From: Candolleomyces eurysporus
Lineage: Eukaryota > Basidiomycota > Agaricomycetes > Agaricales > Psathyrellaceae
Length of the DNA stretch: 64,000 nucleotides
NCBI GenBank assembly: GCA_027579435.1
Contig: JANBPK010001038.1
Span: forward strand, 62,001-126,000
Reading direction: 5' to 3'
Position numbers and translations under genes: made by a program. Under the pieces are notes generated by a model. That model was not told where the DNA came from. It saw only the letters and a list, made by a program, of their open reading frames with translations, and did no database searches. Positions 45,511 to 57,884 of the stretch are shown one piece after another. Each line of letters starts with the position of its first letter. Position 1 is the first letter of the stretch.

Positions 45511-46395
45511 AATGAATTATTGTTGAAAAGTGATTTTATGAGAATGAGATGATTAGATGAGGAGAACGTCCACAGCACGCTAGGTGGTTTGTTCGTCAGG
45601 AGCAGTGGGAACCCTGAGGAAGTACTTGCAGATGCGCTCTGTCCTTTTATACCAAGACCCCTCCTACATTCAGGGAAAACACAGGCTTGGAATCACCACG
45701 CGCTCAATCTATCGAAGCTGCTCAATCCCGGCTAGCCAGAGCAACAAAACTGCAAGAGTTCAATCACTCTAAGGCTGCGCCTTTGACCTTGCCGACTAAC
45801 TTTGCGCAGTTACTGGGGCTTGAAATTTGAGGTGATTCTATCTCTTATATAAGTGATCGGAAGATTGACAAAGTTAAATGACGATGCCATCACCCTTGTT
45901 CTTACAAACTTCCAACGCATTTCGGGCGTGCACCTCATACATTGCGTCTATGTTAGATGCAGAAGTTGGAAGTCACACTGCATGGTTACCACCCTCGGTG
46001 ATACTTCTCCTTCACTAGTATCCATTGACATTTCCTTGATAGACGCTTGAGTCCGCTCCACCCGATCGCACACTCTCAGAGAACTCATCAGCAATCATTT
46101 CCTTCACTGCCAACAACATCTCTGTCTGTCCCTTCAGTTTCCACTCACACCTTGCGCAATTGTTGTTGGGTGAGTCTAGCTTGGATTGTCGACTGATTGG
46201 TTCAAATTTGGTGAATCAATGGACTGGACCATGCTGGGTCGGTCGTCCTCTAACAAAGAAAAAATCGCACGTTTGATCCTTAGTCCTCAGCGTTTGACAC
46301 CTTGATTGAACATATCTTTGAAATTGAAGCTATTTTGACGAGACTTGTTGGTATTGTAATGATCCCTTTGAGAGGTTACAAACCAGAAGGGACGA
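45511..46395. other. Intergenic, unit 2 to kinase A
   Basis: 5' flank of secreted protein b up to about 46045. From about 46045 to 46395 it matches 50210-50554 upstream of the kinase B stop. A short string at about 46090 ('aatcatttccttcactgcc') resembles the start of the pheromone genes. Confidence 0.4.
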
Positions 46396-48018
46396 TTACC
46401 ATCTCCAAGTGCTGTAAACCGACGGCTTGCTGAGTGCTTTGAAGGGTACGGGATGTAAGCGACAGACTGTGTCTCGCCACAGTGCCAAAGTATCCCTGAA
46501 CCGGCGGCCCGAGCTAACGATGACGCGCAATATCCTGAACGAGCAAATCCATCGGAGATTCTTGATCGACTTAGTGAGTGGAGGTTCCTTGTGCATTATC
46601 CACTTCGCAGGGGGCTGATTCGGAATATATTTCCATCGATTGTGCACATCATAGGGGATGTCATTTATTCCGCTCGAGTCGGGAGGGCAAGATTTGCTTA
46701 GAAAGCTCTCGGGTATTTCAGCAACGCATTCCTCCAAGAAATTGAGAGCTTCCTGTGCAGTAAAGCGTCGGGGAATAAATCGCGTCGTCATGCGATCGAG
46801 TAATGGAGCGAGGAAGTGCAGGTATGCGCACAGGTGCTGAAAATCCAACATCATTATGACGCACTGCAAGATTCCGAGGCCAAACGAACCTGGAATTCGG
46901 AACAGAATATACGACCCATCATTCCAACGTCGTAGGCAAACGGATCGTAATCATACTCCCCCTGAGCGGTATCGTTTGGCAAGCATCCATAGCGGCCCCA
47001 TTGCGACATCGCATAGGGAAGGCGGAATTCACCGATACGAGAGCCTTCAGGCATGATGACGGACCCGCTATAATCAAAAAGTGCGTAGCGGAGAAGGCCA
47101 TCACGGCGGAGCTTTCGCCTTCGTGGATTGTGAGAATCCACTCGAATCCCTGAGAAATGGTTCACTAAGGCATTTTCAAAAGAGATGTCCTGAAGCATTG
47201 AGAGAAAGGTGGCTCTGATAAATGTATGAAAAAGGCAGAAGGCAGAAAGCGAGACGCACTCGGTGAATAATGCCCTGTGAATGGAGAAACGCTAGCCCCT
47301 GAGTTTTTGTTACACATAGTTTTGGCCATATCGTTTTCATTCACTCACCTTCAGCATTGAGCGAAGGATCGCGATGACCTCGCCGTGATGCCTTGGCAAA
47401 GGCCATGTAATCGAAGGGCTCCACCTGTTCCCAGGAAAACGAGGAAATAAAAGAGAGCCGAGCGATTGCTTGGGCGGGTACTGACCTGGGCATCACGACA
47501 AAGCAGTACCCATTCGTATGCAGGATCTCCAGCACAGGGAGAATCCCTGGTCCATCGTCCTCTTCCGAGAACTCTGCCGATTGTTGTTTCACCAGCTCGT
47601 TGATGCGGTGTTCGTCTGACCCTTCGGCGACGAGCTTGATAGCAACGTGGTGCCCGTGAGCGTCCTGAGCGAAAACCACGCTGGCCTTTGTATCATTTCG
47701 GGCCACTGACCGGTCAGAGAGCTCTTAAAATGAATAAAAGCCACCTACCGACATATCCTCTGCAACTCTCTCCATGTCGGGCGTTTCGAAAGATAAGTAA
47801 TTGTCGTGATAGGCATAGGGGTATTCCCCCTCGACACAGGGAAGAGACGGCTTCGTAGGCACAGAATATTCGCTCGGTTCGCCGGTATCGATTGAATCGG
47901 GGAGCCTTTTGTACAGGGCATATCCGCGGGCCTCAAACCACTCGAGCGTTGATAACGAGTCCCAGAAGTGTATCAGCTTTTTCCTCAGCTCGATCCACTC
48001 AGGAGTGTCCCATTCCAC
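46396..48018 (-). CDS. Divergent protein kinase-like protein A
   Basis: Exon 1 region includes 'VEWDTPEWIELRKKLIHF' and 'TLEWFEARGYALYK'; the true ATG is not fixed and may lie upstream. Later exons give 'VVFAQDAHGHHVAIKLVAEG' (VAIK lysine), 'EILHTNGYCFVVMPR', 'GLAFLHSQGIIHR' spliced to 'DISFENALVNHFSG' (HRD catalytic loop with Asn) and 'YALFDYSGSVIMPEG', where the DFG motif reads D-Y-S. The C-terminal part is 'LLDRMTTRFIPRRFTAQEAL' then 'FLEECV'. This is the layout of a kinase group common in agaricomycetes. Because DFG is altered, activity is uncertain. Gene B at 50555-52302 is a paralogue. Confidence 0.65.
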
Positions 48019-48649
48019 ATCCCCCGGGATGGGGAACGGTGTCGGTATTGTCAGCTGTGTCTTTTCAGTCTGTCAATCAATTTCTTCAGACCGGTATTAC
48101 GAAGAGTCACCCACATCCATTCTACCTACGCGCTTTTCGACTGAGTGGGGTCGGAGTGTGTCGAATTTTTGAGCTTTGAAAAAGATGGCTTTGCTTTGTG
48201 GCGTGTGATGCTTGGACCGTGTGCTGTCGCCAAACACCGGAGCAATTTCGGAATAAAGCCAGCGCTTCGTTTCAACAGGCGATCTCAGATCTCAACGTTC
48301 AACATAAAAAGCAGCATGAGCATGAACGAAGCATGGAGTAAAAGAAAACGTGAGATGCGTAACTTACATTGCTTGCTGACAGTAGTACGTGTGACTATGC
48401 GCATGCTAAGCTTGAGATCGTCTCATTAAATGGTATAGTAGAAGCCAGGAGTGTCTTCCAAAGGCCCGCACTTACCCTTGCGATACGATTGGTTGTGACG
48501 AGCAAAGACAAATGAGTTGATGGCGAGCAGCGTCATCATAGTAAGCTGGCACGCGACGTGGCCCAGATACTACGGATGTATCTTGGTTGATCAATGCTTT
48601 GGATGTGTTCATCTAGCGTGGAATATATTTCCATTTAATTTTAAGTCAA
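48019..48649. other. Intergenic / possible 5' exon of kinase A
   Basis: The minus strand just upstream of 48018 stays open with 'LTIPTPFPIPGDVEWD', so kinase A probably begins a little further right. No other gene is supported to 48649. Confidence 0.35.
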
Positions 48650-48835
48650 TAACAAAATGCCTCGGCGCCATTCAGGCATCGCATAGGGGAATTCTTATTC
48701 ATTGTAATCGAAAAGACCATAGCAGAGGGGACGTCCTGGCGGAGCTTCTTTCTTTGCGGATTCTCCCAATCTGAGTGAGCTTTCGAGAAGTGGTTGACTA
48801 AGGTATTTTCGAAAGTGATGTCCTATCGAACTTCG
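48650..48835 (-). pseudogene. Kinase remnant
   Basis: Matches kinase B at about 51160-51390: 'tgtaatcgaaaagaccatagcagagg', 'gcggagcttctt', 'gagtgagctttcgagaagtggttgac' and 'tattttcgaaag'. It covers only the stretch after the HRD exon and lacks the rest, so it is a fragment left by the repeat expansion. Confidence 0.7.
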
Positions 48836-49100
48836 AGTGATTCAGAGAGCTGAGCCAATGAAGAGGTTGTAGTTTTATAGACCGTAGCATCGTCAATTGA
48901 TCGTCGCGATCTCAGATAGTCCCTAGTCCGACCTTCTCTCCCGAGGTCCGTGAAGCCATACTTCCCCACACCGTATGCAGAAACCTCGTAATATATTAGC
49001 CATGTCGTTCAAATTTGATACGCCAATTAAATAATGATAGCACCACATATTCTCCAACGTCGAGTTTGCGAGCGGCTAATTCGTCGTCCTCTTCAAGCTC
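48836..49100. other. Left end of repeat unit 3
   Basis: From about 48885 it matches the region that follows the pheromone genes in units 1 and 2 (about 41865-42010), so unit 3 starts after the pheromone position and has none. Confidence 0.5.
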
Positions 49101-49649
49101 TCAACCCCTCCCACTGCAACATAGTTAGCATATCACGGCGTGAGGAGATGCGAGCGTGTCTGGATACGTACCGAACGGAAGAGGCCTTGGCACCTTTCCT
49201 GGCAGCTCTCGCATCCAGGTCATCGTAGTACCGGCTCAGCAATTCCTTGACGTGGCTCAACAGCTCGAGGTCACGAGCTGTAAGGTCGTCGAACTCTTCG
49301 AAATCGCGTGCGTCGAGCTCGTTATCGTCGATTTCACGAGCGACAGAGGGAACCTTCTTGCTGCGAGGAAATCAGCATGCCAGGAGAGTGAGGAGATGCG
49401 ATCCAACGTGTTCGAATACGTACCAAGCACCGATGGCCTTGTTACCGACGATTTTGCACCGGCCAAACAGTTCTTCGTACTCAACAGCGTCGCGACTGGA
49501 TAACGAAGTCAGTGAGAGCATGAAAATGGATTTGTGAGGAATGATGAAGGTGATTACCTCTCAAAGTCATCGACGTCCACGAAGCTCGAAGCAATAGCAG
49601 AGGTAGCGAGCAAAGCGGCGACAAAGATAGGTACGGCGAATTTAACCAT
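49101..49649 (-). CDS. Small secreted protein, copy c (longest)
   Basis: ATG 49647-49649, signal peptide 'MVKFAVPIFVAALLATSAIA', then 'SSFVDVDDFE' and 'SRDAVEYEELFGRCKIVGNK'. After the second intron comes 'KKVPSVAREIDDNELDARDF', 'EEFDDLTARDLELLSHVKEL' and 'LSRYYDDLDARAARKGAKAS'. A third intron leads to a short last exon ending 'RGRG' at TGA 49101-49103. About 115 residues with two cysteines after the signal peptide. Copies a and b are shorter or altered in the last exons, so this is probably nearest the ancestral form. Function unknown. Confidence 0.68.
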
Positions 49650-50554
49650 AATAGAATATTGTTTCAAAGTGAAGGTTATGAGGATGATATGATTAGATGA
49701 GGAGAACGTTCGCAGCACGCTAGGTGGTTTGTTTGTCAGGAACAATGGGGACTCTGGGGAAGTACTTGCAGATGTCCTCTGTCCTTTTATACCGGAATCC
49801 CTTCTGCATTCGGAGGAAAACACAGGCTTGGAGCTATGACACGCTCAATCTATCGAAGCTGCTCAATCCCAGCTAGCCAGAGCAACAAAGCTGCAAGTGT
49901 CCAATCACTCTAAGACTGCGCCTTCGCCCTCGCCGACTAACTTTGCACAGTTACCAGGCTTGGAAATTGCGGTTATTCTATCTATCATATCAGTGATAGG
50001 AAGATCGACAAGTTAAATGACGATAAATTTAGCCTTGTTCCTACAAACTTCCAACGCATCTTGGGCGTGCGCCTCGTACGTTGAGTCTATGTTGTGTCCA
50101 GAAGTCGAGAAGAACACTGCATCGTTGTCACCGTCGATGATGCTCACCCTGTCACCAGTATCCCTTTACAGTGCCGTTCTGAACTCTGTAAGACATTTCC
50201 TTGATAGATGCTTGAGTCCGCACCACCCCGATCACACACGCTGCGGAGCGTTGGAGCTACAATCATTTCCTTTACTGCCCCCACTATCCCTGTCTCTGTC
50301 GCTCCGCTTTCCGCCCGCGTCCTTGCCCAACTGCTGTTGGATGGGATTTTTAATCAATGTTCACCTTTGGTTCATCAATGGGATGGACCATGCTAGGGCT
50401 GCCACCCTCTAACAAAGAAAGCGTTGCACCTTTGATCCTTCCAAACCCAGCGTTCGGCATCTTCATTGGACGTATCTCCAAAATTGAAGCTATCTTGATG
50501 AGACTATTTGGTATTATAATCATGCCCTTGGGAGGTACAAACTGCGAGCGATGA
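49650..50554. other. Intergenic, unit 3 right end
   Basis: Matches 42541-43090 and 45511-46045 up to about 50210. At about 50246-50300 the plus strand can be read 'TIISFTAPTIPVSVAP', similar to the pheromone start 'TISFTAPTVSV', but no ATG is in the matching place. Confidence 0.4.
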
Positions 50555-52302
50555 TTACCACCTCCAACCACTGTGCACCGACAGCTTGCTGAGTGCTTTC
50601 AAGGGTACAAAACGTAAGCGATAGACTGCATCCCGCCAAAACATCAAAGTGTCCCAGAACCAGCGGCTCGAGCTAACCAACACGCGCAGTATCCTGAAAG
50701 AGCAGATCCATCGAATATTCTTGATTGATTTGGTGACTCGAGGTTCCCGGTGTACGATCCATTTCGAGAAGACCTCAGGTGGAAGATTTCTCCAGCGGTT
50801 GTACTCGTCATCTACGATATCCTTTTCTCCGCTCCAGCGCCTAGTATAATCCTCCGTCAAAACGTTCTCGGGTAGCTCAGCAACACATTTCTCCAAGAAA
50901 TCAAGAGCCTCCTGTGCGGGTGAAGCGTCGGAGAATAAATCGCGTCGTCATTCGATCCAGCAATTGAGCGAGGAAGTGCAGCTTATTGCACAGGTGCTGC
51001 GAGAAAAATGAGATACTTTGTGCCGCAACCTTTCAACTGTCACCACGAACCTGGGATTCGGAGCAGAAAACACGACCCATCATTCCGACATCGTAGGCAA
51101 AAGGGTCGTAATCATACTCCCCTTGATCAGTATCGTGCGTTAGGCAGCCATAGCGGCCCCATTCAGACATCGCAGAGGGGAGTCGAAATTCACCGATACG
51201 AGGGCCCTCAGGCATGAACATGGAAGCGTTGTAATCGAAAAGACCATAGCAGAGGAGACCGTCCTTGCGGAGCTTCTTCCTTCGCGGGTGCTCCCCCTCC
51301 GAGTGAGCTTTCGAGAAGTGGTTGACCAAGGTGTTTTCGAAAGAGAAATCCTATCGAATTTCGAGTGAGAGGTGAGCCAAAGAGGAGGCGGAACATGAAC
51401 CTCACCCGATGACCAACACCCCTTAAATGGAAGAACACCAATCCCTGTTGCATGCTTGTTATAGCAAAGTCTCAGATATAGCTCTCGTTCACTCGTTCAC
51501 TCGCCTTCAACTTCAAGCGAAGGATGGGAATAATTTCGCCTCGGGTCGTTGGTTCCGGGTGCGCGATTGTAGGGCCCCATCTAATAACCTGGGGGAAGTG
51601 AGCAAAAGTTCTGGTGAGAACGCGGCGGTCCGCTGATCTGGGCATCACCACAAAGCAATATCCTTTGGTGTGCAAGATCTCAAAGACAGATAAAATTCCA
51701 TTCTCTTTCACGAGCTCCATCGGCTGTTGTTTCACCATCTCGTGAATGCGATGCTCGTCCGACCCTTCGGCGACGAGCTTGATAGCGACATGGTGCCCCT
51801 GAGCGTCTTGGGCGAAAACCACACTGGCCTTTGGCCGAACATTATTTCATGTCAATGAGGAGCAAAAACCACATGGAAGCCAGCAACGTACCGAATTGTC
51901 AGACCCATCCTTTCCTCCCCGATGTCCTGTCTACTCCTCAAAAAATCGTCGTGGTACACATAGGGGTATTCCCCCTCGACGGAGGAAGGAGAGGGTTTCG
52001 TGGGTAACGAATAATCGCACGGGTCGCCTGTATTCACAGTCGGGCTGCCTTTTGTATAGAGTATACCCGCGTGCTTCGAACCATTGACACTCGAGCGTTG
52101 ACGCCGAGTCCCTGAACCGGATGAGCTTGCGGCTACGCTTGTACCGTTGAGGAGTGTTCCATTCTACATCCTTTGCGAAGGGAAACGGGAGTGGTATCTC
52201 TAGCTGAATACTGTCAATTCTTTTTGTCGTGTAGATGCTATATTGTTGAAGTTTGATGGACAGATTGGGTCGACGGCTGGAAGGCAACGGCCTTGGAGCC
52301 AA
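50555..52302 (-). CDS. Divergent protein kinase-like protein B
   Basis: Paralogue of kinase A. The minus strand gives 'DVEWNTPQRYKRSRKLIRF', 'WFEARGYTLYK', then 'VVFAQDAQGHHVAIKLVAEG', 'FEILHTKGYCFVVMPRS', 'GLVFFHLRGVGHR' spliced to 'DFSFENTLVNHFSK', and 'YGLFDYNASMFMPEG', so the DFG motif reads D-Y-N. The last exon is 'CVAELPENVLTEDYTRRWSG' onward to about 50555. The 52302 end is not an ATG; the true start lies within about 52200-52330 or in an upstream exon. Some internal frames (around 50930 and 52040) look shifted relative to gene A, so B may be degraded. Confidence 0.5.
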
Positions 52303-53237
52303 GCAACACCAAACCTCCTTCAGTTCTCCACATTCGGAGCTGCAAAGTGCAGGTATCTACATTCGACGCTGTAAACTGCGGTTCTCCATATTCGAAGCTG
52401 CAAAGGACGACGATCAAGTCGCTGCCCCTATGTAGCGCAAGCTAGCACCACCCCAACCCCAACAGAACTCCTAGCGCAGAACCCGCGACACGCCCCACGC
52501 CCCACTGTGCAAAAATAGCCTTGTCTTCGGAGGCTGAAGGGCGTGGTCTCTCCAACAGCAGGGATGGAAGGCTGAATAAACTGTCGCCATAGGCTGGATA
52601 ACAGTCCCTTGCTGCGTCCGTTCGCCCGACCGGTGGCCCTTCAGACGGCGAACGCCGNCCCCCCACTCGCTTAGAAATTGGTTCAACAGACACCCCTTGT
52701 GAACGTCATCAATCTCGACTGGAAACTTAAATGACATTCGAAGAAGACTCAAAAAGAAGTTTTGAATCGGTTGCAGTACTCTGTGTCTTTCGTCCCAATG
52801 CAAACGGTGAATGACATAGGTTGAGGAGGCAGTAGTACTCTTCATTGGGAGCTCGTGCGATTCCTATGATGCGATGTTGCCATTCTTCTGGTATGTGCAT
52901 TCACACTCGTCACCAATTCGCGTTCATCATCACGTTGTGCACCACAGGTAGACATAGAAAGGTTAATGCTCTGATCGGCAATCATGCACGATGGTCATTC
53001 GTAGCTGAGACACTTATTGAGGGCTGCTCTTCATAACTGCGTACATGTCGGGGTGAGTGGTGTTCTCCATTCCCCGATTCAGAGGTCAAGCAATGACGAA
53101 GATAGGTGTCGTGACTGGCCTGCCGCCAGCTGATTGGTCTCCAGAGAAGCAGATAAAGAGTGGGGTCCAGCTACAGCGTCCTTATTTTCAACCCCCGCCC
53201 ATACCTTCTATTGCAGAATTCACCGAAATCGAAATCT
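52303..53237. other. Intergenic with a weak hypothetical frame
   Basis: A minus-strand frame from ATG 52843-52845 runs 'MKSTTASSTYVIHRLHWDER' and on for about 65 residues to the N at 52658, then stops if the N is dropped. No motif is recognised. The rest, to 53237, should contain the P450 promoter. Confidence 0.3.
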
Positions 53238-55531
53238 ATGTGGTTATACATTGACATTGCTCTTGGTTTGGCCGCGATCTTGCTCCTCTACGACCTGTCC
53301 AAGCGTCGGAAGAAGTTGAACCTACCTCTCCCACCTGGTCCCAAGGGCGCACCATTGGTGGGAAATCTGCTCCAGATGCCCACTGAGTTCGAGTGGATAA
53401 AATTCCATGAATGGTGCAAGGAATATAGTGAGTAGCTTTTGGAATCAGTTCTCGAAATGCGGCCGATTGATCAATCTGTCGGACTCAGACACGGATGTCC
53501 TCTATTTGAACATTGCGGGAACCGAAATGATTGTCTTGAACTCCTCGACGGCTGCTACTGACCTGCTCGAAACCCGATCTTCGCTTTACTCTGGCAGGTG
53601 AGTTTGCCGCTGCTTCCTTGCTCGTGAGGAATAATTACATATATGATCTGTACAGGCCCAGACTGCCTATGCTCAATGAGCTCGTGGGAGGTAGCTGGCA
53701 CGTCGCATTTATGCCCTATGGTGCGTGTTATAGCACTTCGTATTGTCCTCTTTCAAGGGTCCGATGAATGTCGCGTTCACCTACGCCTCTCGTTCGTTCA
53801 GGCGTCACCTGGTGGGTACGACCTCGCCCTAGGAAGATGCGGCTGCTTATTTAACGCCACCAGGCGCAAGCATCGACGGTTCTTGCACCACTCTTTTCAC
53901 TCCGCTGCTACCAAAGAGTACAGGCCTCACATGACCAAGTCCGCTCGGAATCTCCTCAACCGTTTCTTGGATGACCCAAATCCTTTCAACATCATACCTC
54001 ACCTCCGACAGTAGGCCCTCGTTTTTTGTCCCATATTGACCCCACTGCCTACCACTTTGTCGTAGCATGGCCGGGGAGACAATATTGTCTATCATATACG
54101 GAATTCATATCAAAAATACGAACGATCCGTACCTCAAGACATCCGAAGCTGGCCTCCATGCGATTACCGCCGCGGGTGTGCCAGGGGCGTTTCTAGTCGA
54201 TGCCATCCCACTCTTGAAATGTGTTCCTGCTTGGTTCCCCGGAGCTTCGTTCCAGCGTAAGGCTCGCGAATGGAGTAAGGCCATACGGGATATGGTGGAA
54301 GTTCCTTACGCCGAAACAAAGAAGAACATCGTAGGCTCTATTCTTATTAATTCTCAGGGGGTATAAGTAGACTCATCGATGGTGCAATGGTACATAGGAA
54401 TCTGGAAAGATCAACGTTTCGATGGTTTTGAAAGGCCTCCAGAAGATGGAAGAAGGGACCGAAGACGAGGCTTTCACCGAGGAGGTCATTCAGAACTCCG
54501 CCGCCAGTCTTTTTGCCGGTGAGGACGATATTCACTCGATGTTCCACAAGTTATGGTTCCCTAATGACAATGACCATACAGGTGGATCGGATACTGTGAG
54601 TTTATTCATTCATCCAAATTTATAACACTCACACCGGAATATTAGACTGTGTCAGCCATCGCGTCGTGCATCCTTGGCTTTCTCGAGCACCCTGAGGTTT
54701 TGAAGAAAGCTCAGGTTCAAGTCGACTCTGTTGTCGGGCCCGGATGCTTGCCTGGATTCGAACACGAGTCATCTCTACCATACATAACGGCGATTACCAG
54801 CGAGGTTCTGCGTTGGAGAGATGTCGTCCCAATCGGTACGTAGCCGTTCCTGGTCTACAATTATGCGTGGTTGGTATTCTGATTTTCGCATGAACCCTCA
54901 TTGAACTAGCTGTCCCTCATGTTCTTGAGACTGAGGACGAGTACAAAGGGTACCGTCTTCCAGCCGGTGCCACCATCGTTCCAAACGCTTGGTAAGTGTC
55001 CTGGGGATGCGGGTGCGATGTCGGAATAGAAGGCTAATTGACTGCGGATATATAGGGCGATGCTTCACGATGAGAATGTCTATTCCGACCCATTCGCGTT
55101 CAACCCTGACCGCTTCATCAACACACAAACAGGCCAAGTCGACTACACGCACGCAAGAGATCCTTCACATGCATGCTGGGGATTTGGCCGAAGGGTGTGT
55201 CCANGGGAGATACATGGCCTTTTCAGCGACATGGCTGGGTATTGCCTCTCTCGTCGCAGTTTTCGATATTGAGAAAGCGAAAGAGAAGGTAACTGTGGTA
55301 GGAGAGGATGGGATTGAGATCGAGGAAGAGAGGACCGTCGAGCTGACTCATGCATACAATTCGTCTCTTGTTATGTGAGTACCTCTATTCGCCTGTGATT
55401 CTTGATTTTGGAACTCGCTCTGACCTCCCTGACCTGTTAGAGTACCGAAGCCGTTCAAGTGCGTTATCAAGCCACGCTCCAAGGAGAAGGCAGATTTGAT
55501 ACGCGAGTCTTTGATTCAAGACTACGACTAA
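53238..55531 (+). CDS. Cytochrome P450 monooxygenase
   Basis: ATG 53238 opens a membrane anchor ('MWLYIDIALGLAAILLLYDL') then the Pro-rich hinge 'LPLPPGPKGAPLVGNLL'. Later exons give 'LYLNIAGTEMIVLNSSTAAT', 'HRRFLHHSFHS', the I-helix 'AGGSDTTVSA' (split by an intron), the K-helix E-x-x-R in 'SEVLRW' and the heme motif 'CWGFGRRVCPGR', whose Cys is the iron ligand. The N at 55204 falls in that motif; without it the frame reads P-G-R. Stop TAA 55529-55531. The family resembles fungal O-methylsterigmatocystin oxidoreductase-like P450s; substrate unknown. It lies inside the inverted HMGR arms, so a terpenoid role is possible but unsupported. Confidence 0.88.
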
Positions 55532-56286
55532 GAGATGTTCCTGTCGCTATGAATTCGAATGTTCTTGTTTTTGTTGCTTGGTCTTCATTAATATAGCGGT
55601 CGCCGTTTTCAATCAAACTTGATGATTTTTTTTTAGCTAGACACCGTGGTTTTGAGGTAAGGAATGGTTACTAGGAAGTGTTAGAGCTTGAAAGGTGGCT
55701 CCTCGCCCCTCTCCCGATTGATGGGAACCATGGATTGTAGAGCATGCTAGGAAGACACATGTTCATACCTCGGCGATCGAGGACACTCATAGGTGGATAG
55801 AATTTGGTGATTCTATCACTTTATATTGCGATGTAGGCGAGTACTCTTGTACACACGAAGCGGGTCGTGACGAGTAATTAATGCTTAACTATCCTTGTAT
55901 AAGTTTACCATGTAGAAAGACCACAAAGAGACCAAGGAAACGACGTCGCTCGATGGTTCGAGAACGCCTGCTGCCTAGAAAAGGCCCCAAATAACAGAGG
56001 ATGGATTAATCACTATTACGGCCTGGAGTTACATCCAGAATCTGGTCACGCCGAGATATGAGTTTTGATGCATATGATTGGCGCTTGGAGAGGAAAAAGA
56101 TGATAGCTTTGAATGCAAATAGTCCCAAACTTGGCTCTCTTTCAAGTGTNAAAAAAGCATGTGGATTGGTTCCTTCAAATTCAATGGCGTTGGCTCGCTG
56201 TGACTATAATACAGGTATGATTGAATCTTTTCTATGCAAAACGTCCGTGAAGTGTTCTGAAGAATCTAAGGTGCTCTATCTAAAAA
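55532..56286. other. Intergenic
   Basis: 3' flanks of the convergent P450 and HMGR3 genes. The N at 56150 abuts an A run. No supported gene. Confidence 0.4.
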
Positions 56287-57884
56287 TCAAACTCTGGATG
56301 CAAGTCCAGCCCCAGGAGTCACAGGAACGGACGCGGCAGGCGTATTAACCTGCGACCTGTTGTGCGCCATATGAGCTTTGATGAGGTGGCCTGCAGACAG
56401 GGCACTGAGCAGCGACAACTCTCCAGCCAGGACAGCGGAGGCGATGATGCGGGCGAGGGTCTGGGCGTTCTGGCCTGGTTGTTGAGGATGGGCACCTCGA
56501 ATACCAAGCATGTCGAGGACGCCTTGTTGGGGAGCGAGGACGGTACCTCCACCGACTGTCCCAACCTCGATACAGGGCATGGTGACCGAGACGAGGAGGT
56601 CTTCGCCGTTGGGCCCAGTTGGTTCCATTAGCGTCATGCACATCGAACTCTCCACGTTTTGCGCTGGGTCTTGACCCGTCGCAAGGAAGATTGCGGTGAG
56701 GATGTTCGCCGCATGAGCGTTGAATCCACCGATTGACCCAGCCATCGCACTCCCCATCAAGTTCTTCTTCACGTTCAAGTTGCACAGATCCCTGACTGTC
56801 GTTTTCAGCACCGTCCTGACGACGTGTCCGGGAACAACAGCCTCAGCCACGACGCTCTTCCCCCTGCCCTCGATCCAGTTGATTGCTGCTGGCTTCTTGT
56901 CCGTGCAGTAATTCCCTGAAAGCGCGAGCACGACCATCTCGGGGAAGCGCTTCTGCATCGCTTCCAACGCCTTCTCCGTCCCTTTCGAGATCATGTTCAT
57001 TCCCATCGCATCGCCTGTCGTGGTCGCAAATCGAACATACAGTGTCCTCCCAGCGATCGCCGTCTTCAAGCTCTTGAGCTTGGCGAACCTCGACGTCGAT
57101 TCGAAGGCTTCTCGGAGGATCTCGTGGCCGTCGTCCGAATCGATCCACGCCTTGGCCTCTCCAGCTTGGATAGCGGAGGGGAAGTCGATGGCAGGGCCGC
57201 GAGTCATACCGTCACCGACGAGAACGGTGGTGACACCTCCGCCGGCATTGAGCGCTTTGCAGCCTCGAGAGGTTGAGGCGACGAGAGTTCCTTCGGCTGT
57301 GGCCATTGGGATGGGGTATTGTTTGCCATCGACGGCCAAGGGGCCGGCGACGCCAAGAGGAATGGGAATGTAGCCGACGACGTTCTCGCAGCAGGCGCCG
57401 AGAACACGAGAGTAGTCGTAGTTCTCGAATGGGATGCTCGAAGATTCGAGCGTACCGGTCGACGATGCACGGGCTATCGAGGACAATGTAAGCTCATGTT
57501 GCATTTTCGATTGAAGAGAAATGACTTACAGATGATAGCACGTCTGATGCGAACAGCTCGTTTGAGTTGATCAATGCCGAACAGCTTCTCAAGGGCGTAT
57601 GTTGCGATGTTTCCGTTGTTGGCAAGCATGATGACTTCCTCGTCACTGAGGAGAGAAAGAGATTCGGTCCTTGCCCTGGAAGGTTCCTCGTAGATAGCCA
57701 AGCACTCCTTTAAAGAGCGGAGGAAGTAGCTTTCTTCAATTTCTTGCTGAGGCGACGACGATTCCGAATCGGAGGAAGGAGGCGAGGGCAAGGATTGCTC
57801 TGGGTGAGCGAGCCTGACCTGCCTCAGCTTCAACTCCAAGTCCCGAACAGAGAAGGAAGAAGGGTATTGAGCGATGGCGGACAT
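56287..57884 (-). CDS. HMG-CoA reductase catalytic-domain protein, copy 3 (HMGR3)
   Basis: ATG 57882-57884, one 56-bp intron near 57475-57535, stop TGA 56287-56289, 513 residues, uninterrupted. Signatures '[17 protein letters not shown]', '[14 protein letters not shown]' and '[13 protein letters not shown]' are present, as are the catalytic Glu, Lys, Asp and His positions. The leader '[12 protein letters not shown]' and the upstream region both match HMGR2, in inverted orientation. The C-terminal residues read 'GAGLASRV', where the other copies have 'YRV'. Soluble mevalonate-forming enzyme by prediction. Confidence 0.95.

Larger units (their letters stand above)
40460..50210. repeat. Three-unit tandem array of pheromone/secreted-protein modules
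   Basis: Unit 1 is about 40460-43090 (pheromone 1, secreted a). Unit 2 is about 43100-46045 (pheromone pseudogene, secreted b) followed by kinase A. Unit 3 is about 48885-50210 (secreted c, no pheromone) followed by kinase B. The unit right edge carries 'gtctatgttagatgcaaaagttggaagtcacactgcatggtt' near 42975, 45950 and, diverged, 50090. Confidence 0.8.
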
